DNA of 64,000 nt from assembly GCA_034926675.1 (NCBI GenBank), contig JAYFQW010000003.1, positions 36,633 through 100,632 on the forward strand. Direction: 5' to 3'. Below the pieces are notes generated by a model. The model saw nothing but the letters and a program-made list of their open reading frames with translations, searched no databases and was not told the origin of the DNA. A program made the translations under genes and the position numbers. Source of the stretch: Clostridia bacterium (GTDB lineage: Bacteria; Bacillota; DTU025). Below are positions 55,278 through 63,712 of the stretch, piece by piece. Position 1 is the first letter of the stretch, and every line of letters starts with the position of its first letter.

Positions 55278-56782
55278 GGCAGGCCCACCTCCGCGCCGCC
55301 GCCGCTCCTCACTGGCAGCAAGATCTCAAACCTCGCCCCTCTTCCATTGGCCAGGGGGCTTTGCGCCCTGATTGTTCCGCCATGCTCCTCCACCACTTGC
55401 CGCACAATAGCAAGGCCCAGCCCCGTCCCTCTGCTTCTAGTAGTGTAAAGGGGCTCGAACACCCTCTCAAGGTTCTCGCGGGAGATGCCTGGACCCGTGT
55501 CGTCGAAGGCAATTGCTATCGCAGCGCGCTGCTGGTCATGGCATATCTTCACGGATATTACGTCCTGCCCGACTGGAAGTGCAGGATCACCCGTTCTGCG
55601 CCACTCGACAATCGCGTCGATTGCGTTAAGTCCCACGTTAAGGAATGCCTGGTGAAGCCGATCAGGATCAAGGAACGACATGGGGACCTCCGACCTTGAG
55701 AACTCCACCCCGATTCCTTCCGACGCGGCTCTGAGCTCTATGAGCCTCACCGTATCGGCCAAGACCAGAGACGGGTCCGTGTAGGCGACCTCCGCCTGTC
55801 TGGGCTGGGCAAACTCCAGCAGCTGCCGGACCAGGGCGTTCAGGCGCTCGGATTCCTTGATCATTATCGCTGTCAGCTCAGCCGTCTCAGGCTGTGCAGC
55901 CTTGGACTGAATGTACCTGGCGCAGGATATTATGGAACCCAGCGGATTCCTCACTTCGTGTGCTATCGATGCGGATATCTGACCCAGTTCGGCCAGGCGC
56001 CTGACCCGGTAGGCTTCCTTCTGCTGCTCAGAGTAGACCGCAAGGCTCGCCGCCATTGAGTTGAAGTGGCCTGCAAGCGCCTCCAGCTCATCGCCGGTGT
56101 TCACCCGAATTCTGGTGGAGAAGTCGCCTGAAGCGATTCGGTGCGAGGCCTCCGTCATTTCCCCGATCGGTTTGGTGACAGTGGTAGCCAGAATGTAGAT
56201 GCCCGCAATCCCAAGGGCGAGAGCCCCCATGGTCATCAGAGCTGCCTGCACCGTTGCCTGTCTAACAGCCTGGACAACGTTTGTCATGTCCATACCCAGC
56301 TCCACAGCGCCTACCATACTTCGGAAGAGGTAGATGGGGACCATCACCCGGTACACTCTGGCGCCATCAGGGACCGAGTGTATGGTGTCCTGCGGCCGTC
56401 CTGTCTGCATGACTGTAGCCAGCATAGGATCGTCAGCAGGCGCATCCCACTCAGAGAATACGTCCATATCCGGAGAAGATGGATCCTCGAGAAGGTCCGC
56501 CCAGGTAAGGAAGCGGCCCTTCTGTCCATGAATCCGCATGTATGATAGCCCTCGTGATGCACGGGCCTGTTCAACTATGCGCGAGATCCCAGAGTCAGTG
56601 ACAATGGAGTTCTCTATGGCAAGCGCGTAGGCCTGAGCTAGAGCCACGCCGTCCTTGCGCATCTGGTCCATGATGCGACGCGTCTCCCTCAGGATTCCGA
56701 AATAGCAGTTGGCCGCCATGATCACGGCGAGGAAAAGCGCAGCGTACACCGCAAATCTATCGGCGAGTCGCGTCCGCTTCAC
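55274..56782 (-). CDS. Membrane sensor histidine kinase
   Basis: 502 residues from GTG at 56782. An N-terminal membrane helix, an external sensor domain (about 40-185, containing ENSIVTDSGISRIVEQARAS), a second helix, HAMP (about 205-255), HisKA with H-box ISASIAHEVRNPLGSI and HATPase_c with DTGPGISRENL and GTGLGLAIVRQVVEEHGG. The sensor is PhoQ/DcuS/CitA-like in layout, suiting a small extracellular ligand, perhaps the transporter's substrate. Coupled to the response regulator gene. Confidence 0.93.
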   Translation of the reverse strand: MKRTRLADRFAVYAALFLAVIMAANCYFGILRETRRIMDQMRKDGVALAQAYALAIENSIVTDSGISRIVEQARASRGLSYMRIHGQKGRFLTWADLLEDPSSPDMDVFSEWDAPADDPMLATVMQTGRPQDTIHSVPDGARVYRVMVPIYLFRSMVGAVELGMDMTNVVQAVRQATVQAALMTMGALALGIAGIYILATTVTKPIGEMTEASHRIASGDFSTRIRVNTGDELEALAGHFNSMAASLAVYSEQQKEAYRVRRLAELGQISASIAHEVRNPLGSIISCARYIQSKAAQPETAELTAIMIKESERLNALVRQLLEFAQPRQAEVAYTDPSLVLADTVRLIELRAASEGIGVEFSRSEVPMSFLDPDRLHQAFLNVGLNAIDAIVEWRRTGDPALPVGQDVISVKICHDQQRAAIAIAFDDTGPGISRENLERVFEPLYTTRSRGTGLGLAIVRQVVEEHGGTIRAQSPLANGRGARFEILLPVRSGGGAEVGLP

Positions 56783-57016
56783 AGGGTCGGCCCCCTTCCG
56801 TCGTGACGCGTATTCGACGGTTGGCTAGGGATCACCTGTTGGCCGAGGTCGCCGGCATGGTGGTGATTGGGCATGGGGATGTCACAGGTGCGGAGGGCTG
56901 CAGTGTGCGTGAGGGAAGCGGAATAGTCGGAGACGCCGGGGATGAAGTGGGCGAGGTGAGGGGTCCTCGCCGCGAACGGAGTTGCTGTAGCTTTGGAACG
57001 CGCTAGTTTCGGCCTG
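56783..57016. other. Intergenic interval
   Basis: About 230 bp upstream of the kinase gene and downstream of the small hypothetical gene. I see no supported gene or structure here. Confidence 0.5.
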
Positions 57017-57403
57017 TCACTTGCCACCCTTGTCACGCCATTGCTTATGCGACTCTTCCAGGCGGCGCTTCTCTTCGTCCTGTTGCTGCTGGGCACGGAG
57101 TCTCCTCTCACGCAACCACTGTTCGGATCTCTCCGCGGCCTTGAGCTTCATCTCGTTGAACTGCTCCGCCGTGGTCATGATCCCCTCTCTTATCTCCTTT
57201 GAGATGCACTCGATCTCCAAAGGAAACTGCTCCTTGAGCGAGTGGTGCACCATGGCCTCAGCCCATGCATGAGGGCCTCCACGCTCGACGAAGCTCTCGA
57301 TCACCATGAGCTTGCCTATGTACATGCGGTCTTCCCATGCGGTTTCGGCAAGCCGGTCACGGACGAATCGAGTCTTGATATCGTCCCAGTTGTCGCTGCT
57401 CAT
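57017..57403 (-). CDS. Hypothetical protein with charged C-terminal coiled coil
   Basis: 128 residues from ATG at 57403, with AGGAGGTGA 8 nt upstream, so surely translated. The first ~75 residues are mixed (MSSDNWDDIKTRFVRDRLAE); the last ~50 are rich in Glu, Gln, Arg and Lys and should form a long helix (QWLRERRLRAQQQQDEEKRR). No family recognised. It abuts repeat copy B. Possibly a small regulator or chaperone-like protein; unknown. Confidence 0.75.
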   Translation of the reverse strand: MSSDNWDDIKTRFVRDRLAETAWEDRMYIGKLMVIESFVERGGPHAWAEAMVHHSLKEQFPLEIECISKEIREGIMTTAEQFNEMKLKAAERSEQWLRERRLRAQQQQDEEKRRLEESHKQWRDKGGK

Positions 57404-57523
57404 AATGGCTATCACCTCCTTCTTACCATGCCATTCGCCCATCCGATCTTGGCGCTGCCCGCTGATGCGAGTCCCGCCTTCAAGGTAATTGTACGACGCT
57501 GATCTCCGGATTCCTGCACATTC

Positions 57524-58010
57524 CTCGCCCGCCGCCACAGCCGCAGAAACAAATCTGCGGTTCCTGAGATTCCGGTCTCGCAGGCGGTCAATGCCTACCA
57601 AACCGGCATCGTCGCACGCTGAATGCCACTCAATTCGACATTGACCACGAGGTCAGTGTCCATTTCGTCGACACTAACGGTCCGGCTCCCGCTGTCGAGG
57701 TTCACGTGAACTGCATCGCGCGCCCGACCCATCCCTGAAAACGCGTCTACCTGCGAGTCAACCGCACCACATTATGTCATGATCTCACCTTCTCACGCTC
57801 CCCATCGCCGATCCCGCCTGGACGCACGTTCGGAGAGCCTCAATGCTGGATCTGTCGACACTGCGCGCGTTTCAACGTCGATTCCATCGACATTGAGCTC
57901 GTCTCACTGCTGGATTCGTCGACATCATCGCCCCAGGACTCGGTCGCGCCAGTCGCGCCTCGACAGGCAGCGCGGGCGACCAACTCGGGAGCCCCATATG
58001 CGGCTGCAGC
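57524..58010 (-). repeat. Interspersed repeat element, copy B (inverted partner of copy A)
   Basis: Aligns as reverse complement to 5921-6372. It carries three 24-bp sites in a row (57839-57862, 57871-57894, 57902-57925; core with GTCGAC..CCAGCA..TTGAG), spaced 32 and 31 bp, compared with two such sites in copy A, plus the central imperfect hairpin. The flank to 58316 contains an open frame (EKEAKKCSLTFRFERDGNFT) with no recognised family. The two copies point in opposite directions 51 kb apart. Confidence 0.75.
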
Positions 58011-58316
58011 TTGCTGATTGCATCGCTCCAATAACCCACAAAGATGAAGACTTGAGTCAGTTCAGGCCGCAGCCCGTCGGCGAGTTGATCATACCGGAGA
58101 AAGAAGCCAAGAAGTGCAGCCTAACATTCCGCTTTGAACGCGACGGCAATTTCACCGGCGGTTTCTGCCGTGCAGCCGAATGCTCCCGGCGGAGGGGCCT
58201 GCGGGCATGCTGGTTCGCGACACGGGAATCAGCGATCAGGTGCAGGAGGTATTGATCCAGCCGGCTAGAAGTATCTTAGGTAAGCACACTGTCTCAGCCG
58301 AAGGGAGACACCTTTG

Positions 58317-59354
58317 ATGACGGAGTCACCCATTTTGGATCTCACAGCTGCTGATGAGATCCTGGCCATGGTAGGTACATCAGACCCCAAACGGGGCATC
58401 CCTTTGATTGCCAAGGACAGCTTGGTTCAAAGGCGTATCGCTGCCGCAGTGGCGGGGTTACGAACTGGCCACCGTATAGTTCATGGCGATGCGAGAGACC
58501 TGGGGTTTCTGGAGTCCGAAAGCGTTCATCTGGTTGTGACCTCTCCGCCATACTGGGATCTAAAGAATTATCCTGACTGTGATGGTCAGTTGGGGAATGT
58601 AGATGACTATCTAGCGTTCCTTTCCGGACTGGAGCAGGTGTGGCGTGAGTGCTGCCGAGTTCTGGTGAAGGGTGGGCGTCTGGTGATCGTCGTAGGCGAT
58701 GTATGCCGGTCTCGACGGCGCCATGGGCGACATTATGTAGTGCCCCTACATGCCTCCATACAGACCCAATGTATGGACATCGGGTTTGACAATCTTGCCC
58801 CGATACTCTGGTACAAGATCGCCAACGCAAACTACGAAATAGAGAATGGTTCGTCTTTCCTTGGTAAGCCGTATGAACCTAACGCTGTAATCAAGAACGA
58901 TGTAGAGTACATTCTTATGCAGCGCAAACCCGGCGCCTATCGCACGCCAAGCCTTCAGGCCCGTATCCTGAGTGTCATTGGCAATGAGGAATACCAGACA
59001 TGGTTCCGGCAGATCTGGTCAGATGTTCCCGGCGCCTCAACGCGAAAGCACCCCGCTCCATATCCCGAGGAGCTAGCATATCGTCTGATCAGGATGTTCA
59101 GTTTCGTCGGCGACACAGTTCTCGACCCGTTTGCCGGAACCGGCACCACCTGCGTAGCCGCCTCAAGGGCTGGCAGACATAGTATAGGCGTTGAGCTAGA
59201 ACACGATTTCGTCAAGATGGCCGTCCGTCGTTGCGCCCAAGCGGGACTGCACTTGGTGGATACTCCAGACGGCATCTCTCATCAACAGACAATGTTCGGC
59301 GACGAGGCGCCCAACGAAGGTGATCACCAATGCAAGCTAGCAACGAACTCATAG
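58317..59354 (+). CDS. DNA methyltransferase of a type II restriction-modification system
   Basis: 345 residues. Catalytic motif IV is TSPPYW (75-80), and the SAM-binding motif I comes late, as DPFAGTGTTCVAAS, so the motif order is that of beta-class N4-cytosine/N6-adenine methyltransferases. SPPY favours N4-cytosine but does not prove it. ATG at 58317 (GGGAGA upstream) or TTG at 58314. Overlaps the endonuclease gene by 25 bp. Protects host DNA from the neighbouring nuclease, presumably at CTCGAG. Confidence 0.92.
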   Translation: MTESPILDLTAADEILAMVGTSDPKRGIPLIAKDSLVQRRIAAAVAGLRTGHRIVHGDARDLGFLESESVHLVVTSPPYWDLKNYPDCDGQLGNVDDYLAFLSGLEQVWRECCRVLVKGGRLVIVVGDVCRSRRRHGRHYVVPLHASIQTQCMDIGFDNLAPILWYKIANANYEIENGSSFLGKPYEPNAVIKNDVEYILMQRKPGAYRTPSLQARILSVIGNEEYQTWFRQIWSDVPGASTRKHPAPYPEELAYRLIRMFSFVGDTVLDPFAGTGTTCVAASRAGRHSIGVELEHDFVKMAVRRCAQAGLHLVDTPDGISHQQTMFGDEAPNEGDHQCKLATNS

Positions 59355-60040
59355 ATGCAATCCGGTCTTACTGGAGCATCAGGCTCCTGCAAGGCGACCG
59401 CCAGGGAGCGAATGGCGACAAGGATTCCGGGGAACGCCGATCCGTCACAGGTGGGCAGCATATGGATGCCATTGTGGATCTGATCTGCCAACGCCTCCGT
59501 GACGAGGGCGTTCCTGATGCCTGCATATACCGCAGCAGTGCCATGGAGCTACCTGGATACTATCGGCCTGAGAAGAAGTGGGATCTTCTGGTCGTTCGCA
59601 ATTCCGCCTTGGCCTGCGCGGTTGAACTGAAGTCTCAGGCTGGACCGTCTTTCGGGAACAACTTCAACAATCGTGTCGAAGAAGCAATAGGCAATGCTCA
59701 GGACCTTTGGACGGCATTCAGAGAGGGCCGTTTCGGGCTGGCAAGAGCGCCATGGCTGGGCTATCTGTTCCTTCTGGAGGACTGCGACCAATCGTCCAGC
59801 CCTGTCAAGGTAAGTGAACCTCATTTCGCAGTCGACCCCGTTTTTGTGGATGCCTCCTACAAACAGCGATACGAGCTTCTGTGCAAACGATTGGTCCTAG
59901 AACGACTGTACAATGGAGCTTGTTTCATAACTTCAACCAGAGACCCCGAGAACCCCACAGTCACTCAGCCCAACCCGGATTTGAGCTTCCAGAGATTCGT
60001 TGATCACCTCATTGGCCACGTGAAGTGCTTCATGGCATGA
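59330..60040 (+). CDS. PaeR7I/XhoI-family type II restriction endonuclease
   Basis: 236 residues that match PaeR7I along the length: DKDSGERRSVTGGQHMDAIV, ELPGYYRPEKKWDLLVV, VELKSQAGPSFGNNFNNRVE and SYKQRYELLCKRLVLERLYN. The PD-(D/E)xK site is Asp85, Glu99 and Lys101. The family cuts CTCGAG. ATG at 59330 follows AAGGTGAT. It shares a transcript with the methyltransferase. Confidence 0.95.
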   Translation: MQASNELIDAIRSYWSIRLLQGDRQGANGDKDSGERRSVTGGQHMDAIVDLICQRLRDEGVPDACIYRSSAMELPGYYRPEKKWDLLVVRNSALACAVELKSQAGPSFGNNFNNRVEEAIGNAQDLWTAFREGRFGLARAPWLGYLFLLEDCDQSSSPVKVSEPHFAVDPVFVDASYKQRYELLCKRLVLERLYNGACFITSTRDPENPTVTQPNPDLSFQRFVDHLIGHVKCFMA

Positions 60041-60522
60041 TTTCGGCCTGCGAGCCGCAGACAACCTATTCCGACCTCCGGCGATGGCTCAAGAGGAAGA
60101 ATTGACCAGACACATGAAGACGAAAACTCGTCACTCTGTGCTAGACCATGTCTTCACGGGCGCCATAGTGGATGCGGCAAACCCGGAGCGTCGTGGATTC
60201 TCATGTGTTCGGGATCGGGTGTCGATTGAAACTTGTAGATTCCCCTCACAGATGTGCCCACGCTAGTGTCGCGCCCCGCTCGGGCGCGTAGGTTGAAACT
60301 GCACTATCCTGGCCACTGTACCATACAGGAACCGCTCCACCTCCGCATCGACTATGGAGGCAAGCAGGAGCCAGCCGGGAGAAGATGAGGAAAACACGGA
60401 AGACTCGCAGGAAGAATCATGAAGGGGTCGAAACAGGCCAACGTTAATACACATGTCAGACAGGCCCCAAGAAAAACCAAGCCGCGCGAGCGCCTCCATT
60501 ACGCGAAGTATCGGGTGATCAT
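60041..60522. other. Gene-free interval between the endonuclease and the ImmA remnant
   Basis: Contains only the CRISPR-like remnant. No open frame with recognisable content; a missing HTH gene that usually accompanies ImmA might have been here, but I see no trace of it. Confidence 0.5.
60201..60299 (+). CRISPR. Remnant type I-C-like CRISPR unit: one full and one degenerate repeat
   Basis: A 32-bp sequence at 60268-60299 has the I-C repeat form: GTC, then stem GCGCCC-CGCTC-GGGCGC, then the tail ending GGTTGAAAC. Exactly 35 nt upstream, 60201-60232 ends in GTCGATTGAAAC but has lost the stem, like a decayed repeat. The 35-nt spacing equals a normal I-C spacer. No further repeat follows and no cas gene is in the window. 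Best seen as a decayed array end or a solitary repeat. Confidence 0.6.
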
Positions 60523-60829
60523 ATGAACCCGCCGCAACGACTCGCGCGGCAGCTCACATCCACATATCACACCACCGATCCACGCCAGCTCATTGAACTG
60601 CTAGACGTCCCTCACATCGAAATCGTGCTGCCGGCGCCCATGCATGGCTTTGTCTCAATTGTCATATGCGCGTGCACATTAGCTTGGCCATGCTCTTTTG
60701 CACGATCCTGCTAGGCACTATCTGATCGTGGAGAGCACGTTCATCTCGCCTGGCCGCTGTGAACGGGAAGCGGACAGGTTCGCGCATGCGTTGCTTGGAG
60801 TTGCATGCGATCACAGGAATCCCCAATGA
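60523..60829 (+). pseudogene. ImmA/IrrE-family metallopeptidase, inactivated
   Basis: Begins with ATG at 60523 (GGGTGATC upstream): MNPPQRLARQLTSTYHTTDP then VPHIEIVLPAPMHGF, typical of the ImmA/IrrE N-terminus. In another frame the zinc region reads AH-stop-LGHALLHDPARHYLIVES, then SPGRCEREADRFAHALLG to a stop at 60829. The HExxH glutamate codon GAG has become TAG, and about 20 residues are lost before it. Intact proteins cleave phage- or ICE-type repressors, so this is probably debris of a mobile element. Confidence 0.8.
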
Positions 60830-60970
60830 CCGCCGCTAGGCTTCCGTGGAGGCGATGGAGACTAGGTTGTCGGGACTAGGAGCCTGAGAAACTGCGTTAG
60901 CAACTCGCAGTCTGCGCACGCGACAATGAGAGAGCGAACGCCTACGAAATAGCCAAGGAGTGACGGGCTG

Positions 60971-62047
60971 ATGAGTACAGTGTTCTGGTTGCTGAGTCTT
61001 TTCGGTCTATATGTCGCCATCGCCAACATCATCGGTAAGGCAATGCCTGCTCCGAGAATGCGCCGCCGTGGATTCGCCCGGTTGGTGCTTCCGGCCGCGC
61101 TCCTCTGTCTGTTCATTGCATTGGGGCTCAGCCTCGAAGCAGATAGTACAGCGGCTCACGCTAAGCAGCTCCTGGCGAACCCTCCCACCTCAAACTACGT
61201 CGACCACTCGAATCAACTGAAGAAGGCATCCACTTCAGTCGGCGGGCGGCTCAAGAAGGAATTACTTGCAGAGATCAAACGGCTGCAACCATTTGTTGAC
61301 CAAGAACGGATCGCTCTGCTTATCGCAGAGGCTGAGCAGCTGGCCGCAGTTGACAACAGCATGCCTGCCGATGAACTTCCCAAACGCATTAAGCGCATCG
61401 AAGAGATCGCCGCCAGCGTTCCAAAGGGAGCAGACAGTGATGCATGCGACCGCCTGGTTGCAGTGGTTATGGAAGCTCACGACCGCCCAATCATGGCCGC
61501 TGCCAAAGCGAGGTTCGGCCTCAAACCCAGTTGGGATAGGGATACATCCGCGACTGAGCAGGAGTTGGCATCCCTACAGGACCAGTTGCTCCTGGATCAC
61601 AACACCGTGGAATTGCAGAACGAGGTAGACCGTATCGCGCGCGACAAGATGGCTGCTCGACTGAAGCACGAGGAGCAGCTGGCAGCTGAGAAGCGAAAGG
61701 CGCTTCTTGCCTCATCCAGACAGTCATATGGGGAACTACTTCGGCGACCCGAAGACTTCGTGGGCAAGACGACAAGACGGCAGGGCGAGGTTCTGCAGGA
61801 CACGGGGGACGGTACCTACAGAGTCGCAACGAGCAAGGGGTATTTCGGTTCCTACGTTGACGATGACATGCTCATCCTCATATCTCAGGATGGCGAGGCT
61901 GCGGAAACCCGCCTTGTGGAGGGCGATGTGGTTGACTTTGCCGGGACTATCATGATCCCTACTTCGTACAGGACCATTCTTGGTGCAACTCGCACCGTTC
62001 CCACCGTATCTGTCGAATGGCTTCAGCTGGTCAGGTCTCGGCGCTAG
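60971..62047 (+). CDS. Membrane protein with coiled coil and C-terminal OB-like domain
   Basis: 358 residues. Two N-terminal membrane helices (VFWLLSLFGLYVAIANII; LVLPAALLCLFIALGLSLE), a helical region rich in Glu/Lys/Gln (about 60-255), and a C-terminal beta domain (about 260-355) with YGELLRRPEDFVGKTTRRQG and LVEGDVVDFAG, the pattern seen in Bacillota proteins annotated as toxin regulators. AAGGAGTGA precedes the ATG. First of four small membrane/exported genes; function unknown. Confidence 0.75.
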   Translation: MSTVFWLLSLFGLYVAIANIIGKAMPAPRMRRRGFARLVLPAALLCLFIALGLSLEADSTAAHAKQLLANPPTSNYVDHSNQLKKASTSVGGRLKKELLAEIKRLQPFVDQERIALLIAEAEQLAAVDNSMPADELPKRIKRIEEIAASVPKGADSDACDRLVAVVMEAHDRPIMAAAKARFGLKPSWDRDTSATEQELASLQDQLLLDHNTVELQNEVDRIARDKMAARLKHEEQLAAEKRKALLASSRQSYGELLRRPEDFVGKTTRRQGEVLQDTGDGTYRVATSKGYFGSYVDDDMLILISQDGEAAETRLVEGDVVDFAGTIMIPTSYRTILGATRTVPTVSVEWLQLVRSRR

Positions 62048-62212
62048 AACACAGGCCAGCGTCTACCAAGGAAGTGAGACCGTGCCACAGATGGCCTTCC
62101 GCTTCCTCGCCTGGGCACCCTTGGGGATGGCAGCACTCGGGTTCGGATGGTAGACGCAGGGAGTGGACTACTGAAGCCCGACTGAACAAGGGAGAGTAAA
62201 TCGGAGGTGTCC

Positions 62213-62698
62213 ATGGTGAAACGTATCGCCTTGCTGCTTGTTTGCCTAATAGGCCTCTCTGTGTTCTTGGGCCCTGCGAGGGCAGCCCTATCGCCGCGCA
62301 CGCACATCATCAACAACCTGCAGGACTACCTCAGCATTGAGAAGTTTGGGTTCGCCGGGTCTTCCGAGCTGAGCGTGAACGCAACAGTGAAGAATGCAGG
62401 CCCGCAGTCCATCGAAGCCTATTCTCTTAGCTTCATCTTCTTCGACTACTTCAACGAGAAATGTGAGGCATTCAGCGGCTACAGCACCAGCAAGATCATG
62501 CCTGACAAGGCCGAGTCCGCCTCATGGATGCAATCGTACATCCGCAGCTCCCCTCTCACTGCCTTCGTGTGGGTACGGGCAATACGTCTGGGCGACGACA
62601 CGGTGCTTGTGGCGAACACAGATGAAGTGGCCTCTAGGATGAGTGAAGTGATCAAGGCTCCCGTATCTCCTCAGGACCTAATGAGCACCGCTAAGTAG
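62213..62698 (+). CDS. Exported protein, DUF5780/FxLYD-like
   Basis: 161 residues. Signal peptide VKRIALLLVCLIGLSVFLG, cleavage near ARAA. Mature part has a beta-sandwich pattern (VNATVKNAGPQSIEAYSLSF and FFDYFNEKC). GGAGGTG precedes ATG at 62213; the next GTG is equally well placed. Not a recognised enzyme. Confidence 0.72.
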   Translation: MVKRIALLLVCLIGLSVFLGPARAALSPRTHIINNLQDYLSIEKFGFAGSSELSVNATVKNAGPQSIEAYSLSFIFFDYFNEKCEAFSGYSTSKIMPDKAESASWMQSYIRSSPLTAFVWVRAIRLGDDTVLVANTDEVASRMSEVIKAPVSPQDLMSTAK

Positions 62699-62895
62699 GC
62701 GAGTCGTACAGACACGGGTGTGGAGTACATGGAGGTGACGTGGCGCCACCGCACGACTGCCACAGGGTTCACCGGGCTTCGGCACATCGCAAGACACCTC
62801 ACGCGCTGGCACTCGAGCGACATTGGGTAGGGGCCACAAGATCGCGCAGAAACGCAGAGAGACAAAAGGGAACGCATCCCAAAGGAGGTTTTGCT

Positions 62896-63330
62896 GTGAA
62901 CCGTTCTAGGATTGTGGTGTTGCTTATCGGGTTACTTCTCGTCGGATCGGTATCGATAGCAGCAGCCGAGCCCAAGAAGATCCCCGGATGGGCCGATGCG
63001 ATGCAGGACATGGAGGTGTTCAAGGGCGCACTCAGTAAGGCATTGGGTGATGAGACGGTCCTACTCACCTATTTGCCTGGTTATGGCGTAGTATTCGTGT
63101 TCGCCACCTATCACGACGACATCTCGTTAGTGCAAAGACAAATAGAACGCGCATTGCGATTCATCGTACCCGCAGTCAGCTTAGTGCCTTCAGGCCAGAA
63201 GCTTGTCATAGCAGGTCGCTACGATTCGTCCCGCTTTGACTCCGTTTGGGAGCTCATGTACGTATCCACCCCCACTTCCAGCGGTGATCCAAACACGTGG
63301 ACCATATACATCAACAGGCTCAGCGACTGA
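62896..63330 (+). CDS. Exported hypothetical protein
   Basis: 144 residues. GTG at 62896 with AAAGGAGG 7 nt upstream starts a signal peptide (NRSRIVVLLIGLLLVGSVSI, cleavage after AAAE). Mature domain: WADAMQDMEVFKGALSKALG, then LLTYLPGYGVVFVFATYHDD. No family recognised. Upstream ~200 bp hold no gene. Confidence 0.72.
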   Translation: MNRSRIVVLLIGLLLVGSVSIAAAEPKKIPGWADAMQDMEVFKGALSKALGDETVLLTYLPGYGVVFVFATYHDDISLVQRQIERALRFIVPAVSLVPSGQKLVIAGRYDSSRFDSVWELMYVSTPTSSGDPNTWTIYINRLSD

Positions 63331-63367
63331 TCCCACTCAAGAAAGTGTGAAACTGGGGGGAATCATT

Positions 63368-63712
63368 GTGAAGTTGGCTTCTGGCATCATCTCTCTGCTC
63401 TTTGGCTTTGCAGTGTTGTTCCAGTCTCTTCTAGTAGGGGTTGGCGGCACTATCGTTGGCGAAACGTCGGCCAGTCAGGGAGGCTCAGTTGGGGCGCTAG
63501 TGGCCTTGCTCCTCATGATCGGCGGCGCTTTTGCTTTTCAGGTTCCTAAGGTTGCTATGGTCTTTACGGGACTATCAGGCCTTCTCGGGCTCGCGGCAGG
63601 CAGTACCACGGTGTTCAAGGATATGACTGTCTGGGGAGTAGTCGGTGTGATTCTCACGGTCATCAATTACTTCAACTCGCGTAAGCCCAAGCGAGTACAA
63701 CAGCCGCCATAA
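63368..63712 (+). CDS. Small four-helix membrane protein
   Basis: 114 residues with about four hydrophobic helices (ASGIISLLFGFAVLFQSLL; GALVALLLMIGGAFAF; VAMVFTGLSGLLGLAAG; VWGVVGVILTVINYF) and a basic tail RKPKRVQQPP. GTG at 63368 follows GGGGGGA. Follows the exported protein by 37 nt. Function unknown. Confidence 0.7.
   Translation: MKLASGIISLLFGFAVLFQSLLVGVGGTIVGETSASQGGSVGALVALLLMIGGAFAFQVPKVAMVFTGLSGLLGLAAGSTTVFKDMTVWGVVGVILTVINYFNSRKPKRVQQPP

Noticed and set aside
57779..58255. Plus-strand frame of 158 residues through repeat copy B
   Set aside because: Most of it lies in the non-coding repeat, whose other copy does not keep this frame.
60300..60522. Continuation of the CRISPR array
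   Set aside because: No third repeat appears at the expected 67-bp step after 60299.
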